Source: Yoonia maricola (lineage in GTDB: Bacteria > Pseudomonadota > Alphaproteobacteria > Rhodobacterales > Rhodobacteraceae). Taken from it: DNA of 64,000 bases. Position numbers and translations under genes: made by a program. Location: contig NZ_PGTY01000001.1 in assembly GCF_002797915.1 (NCBI RefSeq), positions 1,488,001-1,552,000 of the forward strand. Reading direction: 5' to 3'. Below, one piece after another: positions 18,639-30,635 of the stretch (positions are counted from its first letter, which is position 1; each line of letters opens with the position of its first letter). Under the pieces are notes generated by a model. The model was not told the DNA's origin. It made no database searches and worked only from the letters and a program-made list of their open reading frames with translations.

Positions 18639-19670
18639 GACCACGGGTGCCTCACCGCTCACGCTTTCATGCAAACGTTCTGATCTGTCTTTGCCAATGA
18701 TGCGCTTGCGACGGGATAGAAATATCTTTGCCCATCCACGCCAATTGCCAATGGAGGGCGCATTCACATCTTGCGGGAACCGACTACGCCAATCATCCGG
18801 CAAAGGCACACCGCAATCGGATAGCCGTTCCAGCATCCAGACCAGCGGAATATTGGCCAGCGGGCGTGACTTGGGGTGCTGCCAGACTTGTCCGCCAACA
18901 TCACCGTGATTGCCACGAAACCAGACCTGTTCCATTTGGCCGCTCCATCCAACGGGGCATTGCCACATGACAGGTTCATAAGCTGCGCGCCGTTCGTCTA
19001 TTGCCAGCGCGTGAAAGCCGTTACGGATATGGTTGCCCAAGGCATGATTGTGAAAATCATGCTGCGCTTGTGCCCAGCGCCAAATAATTGGCAGGCGCAA
19101 ACCCAATGCTTTGACCGTGTCCCACACCGCCACCGCCTCAACCTCGACATTTGGATGGCAGTAGTGATCGCGGAAGTGTTGTGCCGTGGGGCTGCGCGCA
19201 CCGTTGCGATAATGGCGGTACGCCTGACGGATGATCCGTTCAGTTGCGCAATCAGATTTCACAAGCCCGACCATATCAATGACCCCGGCAAGCGACCGGA
19301 CGGCATATGCGCCGCGTGAATAACCAACCAATATGATCTGATCACCCGCGCGGTACCGCGACGCAACAACACCATAAGCACGCTCTATCTGTCTATTGAT
19401 GCCCTTGCCCGTCATCACATCCCATGTGCTGGACCAATCGCGCCATTGGATCCCCGCCTCATAGTGAACAATCAGGTTGGCAGAGCGGCTGATCTCATCA
19501 AGCAGTTTAAACGTCAACCCGGCGTTGGTCTCACACCCCGGTGCCAGCGATGACATGGTCCCATCGAGAATAACAACATGGGTTGCTGGCCCGCGCTTGC
19601 GCCCGCCGCCTTCCTTGGTCTGTGCCCGCCTGCCAAAAAGGCCAAAGAACCAATCACGAAACGGCATCAT
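18600..19670 (-). CDS. DUF2235 alpha/beta-hydrolase domain protein
   Basis: A 356-residue protein of the DUF2235 family (uncharacterised alpha/beta hydrolases related to Tle1-type phospholipases). Seen are VVILDGT near residue 32, NLIVHYEAGIQW, GRGIN-like GKGINRQIERAY, the nucleophile elbow GYSRGAYAVRSLAG near residue 125, DTVKALG, and FRGNHGDVGGQ near 255, which carries the likely catalytic His. No type VI secretion genes are nearby, so an effector role is not supported by context. It begins at ATG 19670 (a second ATG follows at once) and overlaps the thioesterase tail to tail. Confidence 0.82.
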   Translation of the reverse strand: MMPFRDWFFGLFGRRAQTKEGGGRKRGPATHVVILDGTMSSLAPGCETNAGLTFKLLDEISRSANLIVHYEAGIQWRDWSSTWDVMTGKGINRQIERAYGVVASRYRAGDQIILVGYSRGAYAVRSLAGVIDMVGLVKSDCATERIIRQAYRHYRNGARSPTAQHFRDHYCHPNVEVEAVAVWDTVKALGLRLPIIWRWAQAQHDFHNHALGNHIRNGFHALAIDERRAAYEPVMWQCPVGWSGQMEQVWFRGNHGDVGGQVWQHPKSRPLANIPLVWMLERLSDCGVPLPDDWRSRFPQDVNAPSIGNWRGWAKIFLSRRKRIIGKDRSERLHESVSGEAPVVSVAPELHNQTSG

Positions 19671-20242
19671 GCGATCCTGACACTATCATCAAAACGATAG
19701 GTTAATAGTGAACCACCAAATGTCGTCATCTTGCCTCGCACGCTATGTTCTCAAAGCCTAACGGTGCCATTGTGCATGTCCACCCAGATCAAGTCATTGT
19801 GCGATGACCGGCAGAAAAAAACCGCGAACGCGTTATTTCCCTCTGAGCAAGCTCAAAAAATACAAACAGTTCCAATATATTACACGAATTTCATGGAAAA
19901 ATTTCATCGTACGTGAATAAACACATACGACCATGCGTAATTCAAATGACTGACGGATAACCCGCCAGCTGAATACCGAACGCATTGGAGATATTATATT
20001 ATCAAGAACTGATCGTGCTTTGCCTTGTCGCCAGCCTATGGGTTTGTGACGTCTTCGCAGCAGAAGGATTGGGCAAGGTCACACCAGTTCACCGCAATGA
20101 GGACGCATCCCACCTCATACGACCCTTGTTCCATTGACTAAGTCTTATAACGAGTTTTGGTCTGCCCCTATTTGATGGGCAGGCCTTTTCCTTTTTGGCC
20201 CCCTCCGCTATCTGCAACCACAACCGCAGGAGAGTTGCAGAC
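19671..20242. other. 572-bp non-coding region upstream of valS
   Basis: No convincing gene is seen; the only frame above 60 codons (19731-19916) has no ribosome site or recognisable family. The stretch is more AT-rich than its flanks, with several A runs. It contains the DUF2235 promoter at its left end, the valS leader at its right end and a clear intrinsic terminator at 20159-20196. The terminator implies some transcript from the left, possibly a small RNA, or valS attenuation. Confidence 0.5.
20159..20196 (+). terminator. intrinsic terminator in the valS leader region
   Basis: Arms at 20159-20167 (GGTCTGCCC) and 20177-20185 (GGGCAGGCC) pair over 9 bp with one G-U around a 9-base loop, followed by TTTTCCTTTTT. 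It ends 46 bp before the valS start. It could end a short RNA or an upstream transcript, or attenuate valS. Confidence 0.7.
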
Positions 20243-23347
<3,105 letters not shown>

Positions 23348-23353
23348 AAAAAT

Positions 23354-23386
23354 GGGGGCGGTCAAATGACTGCCCCCTGACTTTCT
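23354..23386 (+). terminator. valS terminator hairpin
   Basis: GGGGGC-G-GTCA at 23354-23364 pairs with TGAC-T-GCCCCC at 23367-23377, just after the valS stop, followed by a short pyrimidine-rich run (CTTTCT). The stem is strong but the U-tract is weak. Confidence 0.65.
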
Positions 23387-23418
23387 ATGTCCAATCAAAC
23401 TTCCGCCGGAGGCAATCC

Positions 23419-23580
23419 TCAGGGCACCACACGCTCGACCGCGCGCATCGCGCCCAACGCCTTATCATAGACCAGCGTCAAAATCCGCCGCCCGCCAGCC
23501 TTGCCCGCCACCTGCGGGACCGTGCGCACGGCAAGGGCGGCCCCGGTACTTGCCAAAAATCCGCGTCTACTCATCTTCAT
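23419..23580 (-). CDS. small Tat-signal protein
   Basis: A 53-residue product starting MKMSRRGFLASTG, a good twin-arginine export signal, followed by about 30 residues (RRILTLVYDKALGAMRAVERVVP). ATG 23580 has an AAAGGAG ribosome site about 9 bp upstream, which favours it over the upstream in-frame ATG at 23613. No cofactor-binding motif is visible in the tiny mature part. Small Tat-leader proteins of this size are often annotated in Rhodobacteraceae, but I know of no function. Confidence 0.6.
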   Translation of the reverse strand: MKMSRRGFLASTGAALAVRTVPQVAGKAGGRRILTLVYDKALGAMRAVERVVP

Positions 23581-23658
23581 CGGGACCGCTCCTTTGTTGC
23601 GAACGATTCTCATATATGAATGGTTGCGCCGAATTCAACCTCCCGGTTATCTGAGGCC

Positions 23659-24774
23659 ATGACAAAACCAGCCCTCACCGCCCTCGCCCAATCGCTCCCC
23701 GCCTCGGTTCCTTTCGTCGGGCCAGAGGCGCAAGAACGCCAGATGGGCCGCCCGTTCACCGCACGCCTTGGTGCCAACGAAAGCGCCTTCGGTCCATCGC
23801 CCAAAGCCATCACCGCAATGCAAAAAGCGGCAAGCGAGGCTTGGATGTACGGCGACCCCGAAAGCCATGACCTGCGCCGTGCGCTGGCCAAGCACCACGG
23901 TGTTGCCCCTGAAAACATCATGGTCGGCGAGGGTATTGATACGCTTTTGGGTCTTTTGGTCCGGCTCTATGTCGCCCCCGGCAATGCCGTGGTGACCTCG
24001 GCGGGTGCGTACCCGACCTTCAATTACCATGTGGCGGGCTTTGGTGGCGCTTTGCATACGGTTCCTTACACGGGCGACTTTGAAGACCCTGACGCTCTGA
24101 TCGCCAAAGCAACCGAGGTGTCAGCCAAACTGGTCTACATCGCCAACCCCGACAATCCGATGGGCAGTTGGCATAGCGCAGACGTCATACAAAACATGAT
24201 CAACCGCCTGCCCGCAGGCTGCATGCTGGTGCTGGACGAAGCCTATGTTGACCTCGCCCCAGAGGGCACGGCCCCCGCAATCAACCCAGACGCTCCCAAT
24301 ATTGTCCGCATGCGCACCTTTTCAAAGGCACATGGCCTAGCTGGCGCGCGTGTTGGTTATACCATCGGATCAGCTGAGGTGATCGATGGTTTCAACAAAG
24401 TCCGCAACCATTTCGGCATGTGCCGTATCAGTCAGGCCGGTGCGCTGGCAGCGCTGCAAGACACCACATGGCTTGCCCACGTCGGGCGCGAGGTCGCAAA
24501 CGCCCGCGACAGGATCAGCGATATAGCAAAGGCCAATGGTCTGACGCCCCTGCCCTCAGCCACAAACTTTGTCACCATCGATTGCGGCAAAGATGGTGAT
24601 TTCGCCCGCGCGGTGCTGACTGCCCTTGTGGCGGGCGGTATCTTTGTCCGTATGCCCTTTGTGCCACCGCAAGACCGATGCATCCGGGTCAGTTGCGGTA
24701 CGTCTGCACAAATTTCAGACTTTGAGGCAGAACTTCCGCGCGCGATGACACAAGCACACGAAAAATTAGGATGA
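23659..24774 (+). CDS. PLP-dependent aminotransferase, HisC-like
   Basis: A 371-residue fold-type I aminotransferase of class I/II. Motifs are ARLGANESAFGPSP near the N terminus, YGDPESHDLRRALA, IANPDNPMGSW near residue 165, DEAYVDLAP near 195, and the PLP lysine K223 in TFSKAHGLAGARVGY. The pattern is closest to histidinol-phosphate aminotransferases, but such paralogues often act on aromatic amino acids, and no his genes lie nearby. ATG 23659 follows a TGAGG ribosome site; the frame extends to 23620 without conservation. Confidence 0.85.
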   Translation: MTKPALTALAQSLPASVPFVGPEAQERQMGRPFTARLGANESAFGPSPKAITAMQKAASEAWMYGDPESHDLRRALAKHHGVAPENIMVGEGIDTLLGLLVRLYVAPGNAVVTSAGAYPTFNYHVAGFGGALHTVPYTGDFEDPDALIAKATEVSAKLVYIANPDNPMGSWHSADVIQNMINRLPAGCMLVLDEAYVDLAPEGTAPAINPDAPNIVRMRTFSKAHGLAGARVGYTIGSAEVIDGFNKVRNHFGMCRISQAGALAALQDTTWLAHVGREVANARDRISDIAKANGLTPLPSATNFVTIDCGKDGDFARAVLTALVAGGIFVRMPFVPPQDRCIRVSCGTSAQISDFEAELPRAMTQAHEKLG

Positions 24775-24820
24775 TTTTCAGAAACCTCAGGTTATTCTCA
24801 AGAAAACAAAAGGATGGCCC

Positions 24821-25006
24821 ATGTCGCACCACCGCCCGGTCCAAGCTGTTGAAGATTACACCGATGCTTTCCTCGGAACGCTCTGGGTATTCCTGTTCAT
24901 GAGTTTTTGGGTGATCGCGGCGGCAGTCGGCTATCTGTGGGTCGCGGTGACAGCTTACGCCTTGAACCACTTCTTTAAATGGATCGGTCGCGTCAAGAAC
25001 GGCTAA
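24821..25006 (+). CDS. small membrane protein
   Basis: A 61-residue protein with one long hydrophobic region (about residues 18-48), possibly two short helices, ending in a basic tail (KWIGRVKNG). An AAAGGATGG ribosome site precedes the ATG. It follows the aminotransferase by 46 bp in the same direction, and its stop overlaps that of the convergent class V aminotransferase by 4 bp. I do not recognise the family; reading frame, ribosome site and composition support a real gene. Confidence 0.6.
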   Translation: MSHHRPVQAVEDYTDAFLGTLWVFLFMSFWVIAAAVGYLWVAVTAYALNHFFKWIGRVKNG

Positions 25007-26181
25007 GCTCTCTCGGCCAATGCTTGTGCCGCAGCTGCCAAAGCCCCTTCCCCGTGGGCAATATCCAACGCTTTGAGACCTGCATCAATCGTACCCAACG
25101 CCCCCATGATCATATGTGCATTCACATGCCCCATATGCCCAATGCGGAAAAAGGCATCAGCAGGCGTGCGCCCCAGCCCGATCCCCAGCGTCAGCCCACA
25201 GTGTTGTTCACACCACTTTCGCAAGGCATCGCCATTGGGTGATCCGATCCCAACTGACGTCACCGCATGCGAGCGCGCGGCAGGATCTTTGACATTGAGC
25301 TGCGTCGGACCCACAGTTGACCAGGCATCAAATGCCGCCCAGACAATCTGGGCAAGCTTTTCATGGCGTGCAAAGACATTATCCAGCCCTTCCGCCTTGA
25401 TCATATCAAGTGCGGTGCGCAATCCATAAAGATGATGCGTCGGAGCAGTTCCATCGAAATACTTAAAATAATAGTCCGGGTTTACACGCGGCTGCCAGTC
25501 CCAATAAGACGTGACCCGGTCACCGCGCGTCTCATTCGCCTTTTCGTTGAACCATACAAAGCTGACGCCTGCAGGCGTCATCAGCCCCTTTTGGCAACCG
25601 GCCACCATGACATCGACGCCCCAGGCGTCCATCTCAAACCGGTCACACCCCAGCGATGCGATGCAATCAGCCATCAAAAGTGCGGGGTGGCCCGTGCTGT
25701 TCATCACCGCGCGCAGGCCGGCAATATCGTTCTTCACGCTGGTTGAGGTGTCTACATGCACCGCAAGAACCGCTTTGATCCGGCCGTCCTTGTCTTGCGA
25801 AAGGAGCTCTTCGACCTGCGCCAGATCAATCGGGTCCTGTGTTCCATAGTCGATGGTTTCGACCTTGGCCCCCAACCCCGCGGCCATTTCACCCCAACCG
25901 ATGCCAAATCGCCCTGTGGCCAAAACAAGTACCGTATCGCCAGCCGAGATCACATTGGCCAAAGCAGCCTCCCATGCCGCATGCCCATTGCCGATGTAAA
26001 TTGCGACATTGCCATCCGTCATCGCCACTTGCTTCAGATCCGGCACAAGACTGTCGGTCAGATCATGCAATTCCCCCTCATAAATATTGGGTGAAGCACG
26101 GTGCATCGCCTGCAAAACAGCGTCAGGCATGACAGATGGGCCGGGGATGGCCAGATAGGCGCGACCTTGTGACAATGACAT
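25003..26181 (-). CDS. class V aminotransferase (alanine/serine-glyoxylate type)
   Basis: A 392-residue fold-type I PLP enzyme. Motifs include AIPGPSVMPDAVLQAMHR at the start, MTDGNVAIYIGNGHAAWEAALANV near residue 60, the cofactor-contacting ADCIASLG near 177, and PLP lysine K198 in GCQKGLMTPAG. This is the alanine-glyoxylate/serine-glyoxylate aminotransferase pattern, moving an amino group to glyoxylate. ATG 26181 starts at the conserved MSLSQGR; the longer frame to 26271 is not conserved in character. No other serine-cycle genes are visible, so a photorespiration-like or purine-linked role is a guess. Confidence 0.85.
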   Translation of the reverse strand: MSLSQGRAYLAIPGPSVMPDAVLQAMHRASPNIYEGELHDLTDSLVPDLKQVAMTDGNVAIYIGNGHAAWEAALANVISAGDTVLVLATGRFGIGWGEMAAGLGAKVETIDYGTQDPIDLAQVEELLSQDKDGRIKAVLAVHVDTSTSVKNDIAGLRAVMNSTGHPALLMADCIASLGCDRFEMDAWGVDVMVAGCQKGLMTPAGVSFVWFNEKANETRGDRVTSYWDWQPRVNPDYYFKYFDGTAPTHHLYGLRTALDMIKAEGLDNVFARHEKLAQIVWAAFDAWSTVGPTQLNVKDPAARSHAVTSVGIGSPNGDALRKWCEQHCGLTLGIGLGRTPADAFFRIGHMGHVNAHMIMGALGTIDAGLKALDIAHGEGALAAAAQALAERA

Positions 26182-26314
26182 GGAATGGGACTTTCGTATG
26201 TGTGACTTCAAGCGGACATTAATGCAGGGCAATGCCGCGTCAACCTTGCTCAGCTTGCTCTGGCACCCCATTTACGCATAGACAGCGCAAAGCACAGTTT
26301 GCAAAAGGCCGTTG

Positions 26315-28105
26315 ATGCCCCCTCCCGTTCCAAAACCCGGTTCTGAGAAAGACCAGTCAGCTTTTAAGCTTTTTGCCTGGCTTTGGCGCGATTACCTGCG
26401 AGAGCACAAGCTGCTTTTGGTTGGGGCCGTCGTCTTGATGATGATCGAAGGCTCCATGCTGGCCCTGATCAGCCGCCTGATCCAGCCAATGTTTGACGAC
26501 GTCTTCAGCGCGGGCGACGAAAACGCCCTCTACTTTGTGGGCTTTGCGATCATGGGCATCTTCTTTGTGCGCGCGCTGACGTCCTCTGGTCAGCGCATTC
26601 TGATGGCCCTGATCAAACAACTTGCCGCGGCTTCGATGCGTAGGCACATGTTGCGACATCTGATGTCACTCGACAGTGGGTTCTTTCAAATCCATCCACC
26701 CGGTCAGTTGATCGAACGCGTTCAGGGCGATGTCAACGTGATCAACAGTGTCTGGAGTAGCTTGCTGACGGCTGTTTCGCGCGATCTGGTTTCATTGATT
26801 GGCCTTCTGGCTGTGGCGTTATGGATCGACTGGCAATGGACGTTGATTGCTATCGTTGGCATCCCCCTTTTAATCATGCCGTCTTTGCTGGTGCAGGCCT
26901 ACATCCGCCGCCGCTCTCGCAATGCCCGCGAGATTGCAGGAAATGTCTCAACCCGTCTGGACGAGGTGTTTCATGGTATTAATCCCATCAAGCTGAACGC
27001 GTTGGAGACTTATCAGGCGCAGCGTTATGACAAGCTGATCCGCAAAGGCGTCAAAGCCAGTATGCGCACCTCTTATGGTCAAGCTGCAGTGCCCGCCTTG
27101 ATCGACATCATGACCGGGATCGGCTTTCTGGGTGTCATGCTTTACGGCGGGGCCGAGATTATTTCCGGCGAAAAGACAAACGGGGAATTCATGGCGTTCT
27201 TTACGGCCATGTCGCTGGCCTTTGACCCGCTGCGCCGTCTGGGGTTGATGAGCGGGCAGTGGCAGATGGCAGCGGCCAGTGTGGAACGGCTGCAATATGT
27301 GCTGAACCTGCACCCCACCATCCTGTCACCTGCCCAGCCTAAGACAGTGCCGCAAGGATCGCCCAAGATCGCACTTGAAAACGTATCTCTCGACTATGGC
27401 GAACTACCCGTTTTGCGTGGAGCAAGCTTTACCGCAGAAGCAGGCAAGACAACCGCATTGGTGGGCGCATCAGGGGCGGGCAAAAGCACGGTTTTCAACG
27501 TGTTGACCCGGCTTGTTGAGCCAAGCGCAGGCACCGTCCGGGTGAACGATGCCGCCACTACAGAGTTTGAACTTGCGGATCTGCGCGGCCTTTTTTCGGT
27601 GGTCACACAAGATGCCGCCCTTTTTGATGAAACCCTGCGCGACAATATCTTGCTCGGTCGCAACGACGTTGACGAGGCGCACCTCAAATCCGTTTTGGAT
27701 GCCGCTCACGTCAGTGATTTTCTACCGTCGCTTATTGACGGGCTCGACAGCCCGGCTGGCCCGCGTGGATCGAACCTGTCGGGCGGTCAACGGCAGCGCG
27801 TCGCCATCGCGCGCGCTTTGCTGCGCGATACGCCGATTTTGTTGCTGGATGAGGCAACCAGCGCGCTTGACACCAAGTCCGAAGCGATTGTGCAAAAAGC
27901 GCTGGAAAAACTTTCAACCGGGCGCACCACACTTGTGATTGCGCATCGCTTGTCCACCATCCGTAACGCAGATTCTATTGTCGTGATGGATCAGGGGCGC
28001 GTTGTCGATCAGGGTGATCATGATACGCTGATGGCACGCGGTGGGATCTACGCGGACCTGCACCGCCTGCAGTTTTCGCAAAAAGAAAGCCAAAGTGATG
28101 CCTGA
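26315..28105 (+). CDS. ABC exporter, MsbA-type lipid/multidrug transporter
   Basis: A 596-residue half-transporter: an N-terminal six-helix membrane domain (about residues 20-320) and a C-terminal ATPase with Walker A GASGAGKS at 384-391, signature LSGGQRQRVAIARAL, Walker B ILLLDEATSALD and switch AHRLSTI. The layout is that of MsbA/LipA exporters, which flip lipid A core or drugs as homodimers. ATG 26315 was preferred to the TTG 3 bp earlier. It overlaps ygfZ by 8 bp, so the two are translationally coupled. The substrate is not determinable here. Confidence 0.9.
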   Translation: MPPPVPKPGSEKDQSAFKLFAWLWRDYLREHKLLLVGAVVLMMIEGSMLALISRLIQPMFDDVFSAGDENALYFVGFAIMGIFFVRALTSSGQRILMALIKQLAAASMRRHMLRHLMSLDSGFFQIHPPGQLIERVQGDVNVINSVWSSLLTAVSRDLVSLIGLLAVALWIDWQWTLIAIVGIPLLIMPSLLVQAYIRRRSRNAREIAGNVSTRLDEVFHGINPIKLNALETYQAQRYDKLIRKGVKASMRTSYGQAAVPALIDIMTGIGFLGVMLYGGAEIISGEKTNGEFMAFFTAMSLAFDPLRRLGLMSGQWQMAAASVERLQYVLNLHPTILSPAQPKTVPQGSPKIALENVSLDYGELPVLRGASFTAEAGKTTALVGASGAGKSTVFNVLTRLVEPSAGTVRVNDAATTEFELADLRGLFSVVTQDAALFDETLRDNILLGRNDVDEAHLKSVLDAAHVSDFLPSLIDGLDSPAGPRGSNLSGGQRQRVAIARALLRDTPILLLDEATSALDTKSEAIVQKALEKLSTGRTTLVIAHRLSTIRNADSIVVMDQGRVVDQGDHDTLMARGGIYADLHRLQFSQKESQSDA

Positions 28106-28832
28106 ACGCAGCGTTCTTTCCATCAGCGGCGATGACCGTATCGCCTTCCTGCAAGGTTTGGTCACCAATGATGTGACCAAGGCCGATGGGGCGATCATTT
28201 ACACGGCTTTGCTGACGCCGCAGGGCAAATACATCGCAGACTTTTTTGTGATTGGGGAACAAGATCGGCTGTTGATCGATGTGGCGGCATCACATGCGCA
28301 AACGCTGGGACAGCGCCTGATGATGTATCGGCTGCGGGCGGCTGTGACTATTGAGGAAACCGATTTGATCGTTTCACGCGGGACCGGTGTTAAACCCGAA
28401 GGCGCACTCGAGGACCCGCGCCATGACGCGATGGGCTGGCGGGCTTACGGCGACACCGACATCAGCGACAACACCGACTGGGATGCGATCCGGGTTACTT
28501 ACCTGATCCCGCAAACAGGCGTTGAACTGACCGGCGACACTTATGTCCTCGAAGCCGGTTTTGAGGCGCTGAACGGCGTGGATTTCAAGAAAGGCTGTTT
28601 TGTCGGGCAAGAGATCGTCGCCCGGATGAAGCATAAGACGACGCTCAAGAAGGGTTTGGGGCAGGTCGCCATAAATGGTGCTGCCACCCCTGGCGATGCG
28701 ATTACGGCAGATGGCAAGCCCGTTGGCACGTTGCATACCATCTCAGGTAAGAAGGCCCTCGCCTTCCTGCGCTTCGACCGGGCCAATGGCGAGATGCAGG
28801 CAGGTGATGCAACCCTCACACGCCTACAATAG
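28098..28832 (+). CDS. ygfZ: folate-binding YgfZ/GcvT-like protein
   Basis: A 244-residue protein of the YgfZ/IBA57 family, which uses folate in repair or assembly of some Fe-S clusters. The signature GCFVGQEIVARMKHK (family K-G-C-Y-x-G-Q-E) is present near residues 172-186, and the N terminus reads SISGDDRIAFLQGLVTND. ATG 28098 lies inside the end of the ABC exporter gene (8-bp overlap). It converges on efp, with 2 bp between stops. Confidence 0.9.
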   Translation: MPERSVLSISGDDRIAFLQGLVTNDVTKADGAIIYTALLTPQGKYIADFFVIGEQDRLLIDVAASHAQTLGQRLMMYRLRAAVTIEETDLIVSRGTGVKPEGALEDPRHDAMGWRAYGDTDISDNTDWDAIRVTYLIPQTGVELTGDTYVLEAGFEALNGVDFKKGCFVGQEIVARMKHKTTLKKGLGQVAINGAATPGDAITADGKPVGTLHTISGKKALAFLRFDRANGEMQAGDATLTRLQ

Positions 28833-28834
28833 CC

Positions 28835-29398
28835 CTACGCGCGCTCGGCGTATTCAAATGTCTCGGTGTTCACAACGATATCTTCGTCCTGCCCGACAAA
28901 TGGTGGGATCATCACGCGCATACCATTGTCGAGCGTTGCGGGCTTGAAGCTGTTCGCCGCCGTCTGGCCTTTCACCACAGGCTCTGTCTCAACCACTTTG
29001 CAAGTGACTTTTTGCGGCAGGCTGACGTTAAGCGCTTCTTCCCCATAATACTCGATTTGTACGATCATACCGTCCTGCAAAAAAGGGCGGCGATCGCCTA
29101 AAATATCGGCAGGCAGGGCGATTTGTTCATAAGTTTCGCTGTCCATGAAGGTCAGCATGTCACCATCTTCGAACAGGAACTGCTGGTCCTTTTGGTCCAA
29201 CCGAACGCGTTCAACCTTATCGGCAGAGCGGAAACGCTCGTTCAATTTGCGGCCGTCGCGCAGGTTCTTCAGCTCGACCTGCGCAAATGCGCCACCCTTG
29301 CCCGGCTTCACATGGTCAACTTTTACAGCAGCCCAAAGGCCACCTTCATGCTCCAAAGTGTTCCCTGGGCGAATTTCGTTACCGTTAATCTTGGGCAT
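28835..29398 (-). CDS. efp: translation elongation factor P
   Basis: A 187-residue EF-P with the three beta-barrel domains expected. It rescues ribosomes stalled on polyproline. The modification loop reads VKPGKGGAF with Lys34 at its tip, the residue that EpmA beta-lysylates in species that have that pathway. The C-terminal signature is recognisable ([14 protein letters not shown]). No epmA/epmB lies in the window. It starts at ATG 29398 and is transcribed toward ygfZ. Confidence 0.96.
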   Translation of the reverse strand: MPKINGNEIRPGNTLEHEGGLWAAVKVDHVKPGKGGAFAQVELKNLRDGRKLNERFRSADKVERVRLDQKDQQFLFEDGDMLTFMDSETYEQIALPADILGDRRPFLQDGMIVQIEYYGEEALNVSLPQKVTCKVVETEPVVKGQTAANSFKPATLDNGMRVMIPPFVGQDEDIVVNTETFEYAERA

Positions 29399-29621
29399 GG
29401 GTCAAAGCGCCTTATTTGCTTAACAAAGGTTGAATGGTGTCTAAGCGCTGCCTATATCGCTGCGGTGGGAGTCTGGCAAGTTCAACTGGTTAATGTGTTT
29501 TATGGTTTGTGAGCCATGCGCCATGTGCATGGCTGCCATTCCAAAAGAGAACCCCCGAATCAGACAAGAACAGGCATAAAGGCCCTCACGCGGGAACTAC
29601 AAGAGCAATAAAAAGGGAAGC

Positions 29622-29948
29622 ATGATGAGAGATTTCGTCGACGGTACTGCCTTCAACAATGAACAAGGCAACCGTGCCCGCAAGCTCTTCGCAGCTGTGG
29701 TATTGGCTGCACTTGATGATGCAATTGCAGACGACAAAAAATACGGCAACGGCCCAGAGCAGATTGCACGCTGGGCACGTTCGCGCGATGGCCGTGAAGT
29801 GTTGTCATGTGCCGGTATCGACCCCAACGAGCGGGTTGTTGGTGGCCTGATGGAATTCGTCGGCAAAGGTGTCCGTACATCTGTGGCCCTATCACGCGAA
29901 GAAAGCGAACGCCGCAATGCGGCCGAGCAAGAAGCGCGCGCTGCATAA
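29622..29948 (+). CDS. conserved small Rhodobacterales protein (DUF6280-like)
   Basis: A 108-residue soluble protein starting MMRDFVDGTAFNNEQGNRA, with a helical middle (KLFAAVVLAALDDAIADDKK), a SRDGREVLSCAGIDPNERVV segment and a charged tail. I recall nearly identical proteins annotated as DUF6280 in Rhodobacteraceae; that match is from memory. A GGGAAG ribosome site precedes tandem ATGs at 29622 and 29625. It stands alone with its own strong terminator, suggesting a separate, possibly well-expressed transcript. Function unknown. Confidence 0.75.
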   Translation: MMRDFVDGTAFNNEQGNRARKLFAAVVLAALDDAIADDKKYGNGPEQIARWARSRDGREVLSCAGIDPNERVVGGLMEFVGKGVRTSVALSREESERRNAAEQEARAA

Positions 29949-29974
29949 AGTAACTTAGAGCTTTGCGCTAAAGA

Positions 29975-30002
29975 CGCGGCCCCGTTGAGGGCCGCGTTTT
30001 TT
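29975..30002 (+). terminator. intrinsic terminator
   Basis: A perfect 8-bp stem, CGCGGCCC at 29975-29982 with GGGCCGCG at 29989-29996, with a 6-base loop and a run of six T. It ends the small DUF6280-like transcript and sits just before the convergent membrane-protein gene. Confidence 0.9.
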
Positions 30003-30004
30003 GT

Positions 30005-30583
30005 TTAGCCGCCCGAAAACATGATCGCCAAGATAATGAAGGGGGCAAACTCCGCTAATCCTAGTGAGACAATGAAAACACGCATCCATAAACCTGTGAA
30101 CCTGCGAATAAGAACGCCGCAACACAGCAATGACAGCCCAACTTCCATCGCGCCTACGATATTGCCGTAGTGATCAGGGTCCCAATAGCTGACAGGGCTT
30201 TGAAAGACCCAGTTGCTATACGGCCAGAAATGCGCCCGCCCATCGTCATTATGCAACAAAAAGTCGAGGCCAAGATGGAGCAGGGCCGCACCGCAAAGCG
30301 CAATCAACACCGGCGACCGCAGCATCGCACCAAGCGTCAATAGGATCCCCCACAGAATGATCGAGTTGTCGATCCGGAAAATGCTTTGCCACGCATCCGA
30401 ATAGTAAAGCTGCCCAAAAACAACCTCTGGCGATGTCCCCAGCACCTGCAAATGCCAGCCTGCCATCAGGTAGAGTGATAAGTCCGGGATCAGCGCGCCC
30501 GCCAGCGCCGCCGCCGTCACGGCGGGTCGTCCGGCTTTGCCAAATGCCGTTAGTCCGAAAATCAGATGCGCTGGCGTGTTCAT
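30005..30583 (-). CDS. integral membrane protein, DUF457/YdjM-like
   Basis: A 192-residue protein with four or five membrane helices. The start [18 protein letters not shown], the [12 protein letters not shown] segment and [24 protein letters not shown] resemble membrane-bound metal-dependent hydrolases of the DUF457/YdjM type, with His and Asp residues near membrane edges. ATG 30583 was chosen; the frame runs on to 30928 but only over cobQ. It is divergent from cobQ, with 52 bp between the starts. Neighbours of cobQ like this are sometimes named after cobalamin synthesis, without evidence I can see. Confidence 0.7.
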   Translation of the reverse strand: MNTPAHLIFGLTAFGKAGRPAVTAAALAGALIPDLSLYLMAGWHLQVLGTSPEVVFGQLYYSDAWQSIFRIDNSIILWGILLTLGAMLRSPVLIALCGAALLHLGLDFLLHNDDGRAHFWPYSNWVFQSPVSYWDPDHYGNIVGAMEVGLSLLCCGVLIRRFTGLWMRVFIVSLGLAEFAPFIILAIMFSGG

Positions 30584-30635
30584 GGTCTTTCCCCGCGCCC
30601 TTCGCGCCCCTATGAAGTTAGCGAAGGGAACCGCA

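Noticed and set aside
19731..19916. 61-codon frame in the gap upstream of valS
   Set aside because: No ribosome binding site, low-complexity start and no recognisable family; the surrounding DNA is AT-rich non-coding in character.
30584..30635. Cobalamin riboswitch upstream of cobQ
   Set aside because: Only 52 bp separate the divergent genes, far too short for a cobalamin aptamer.
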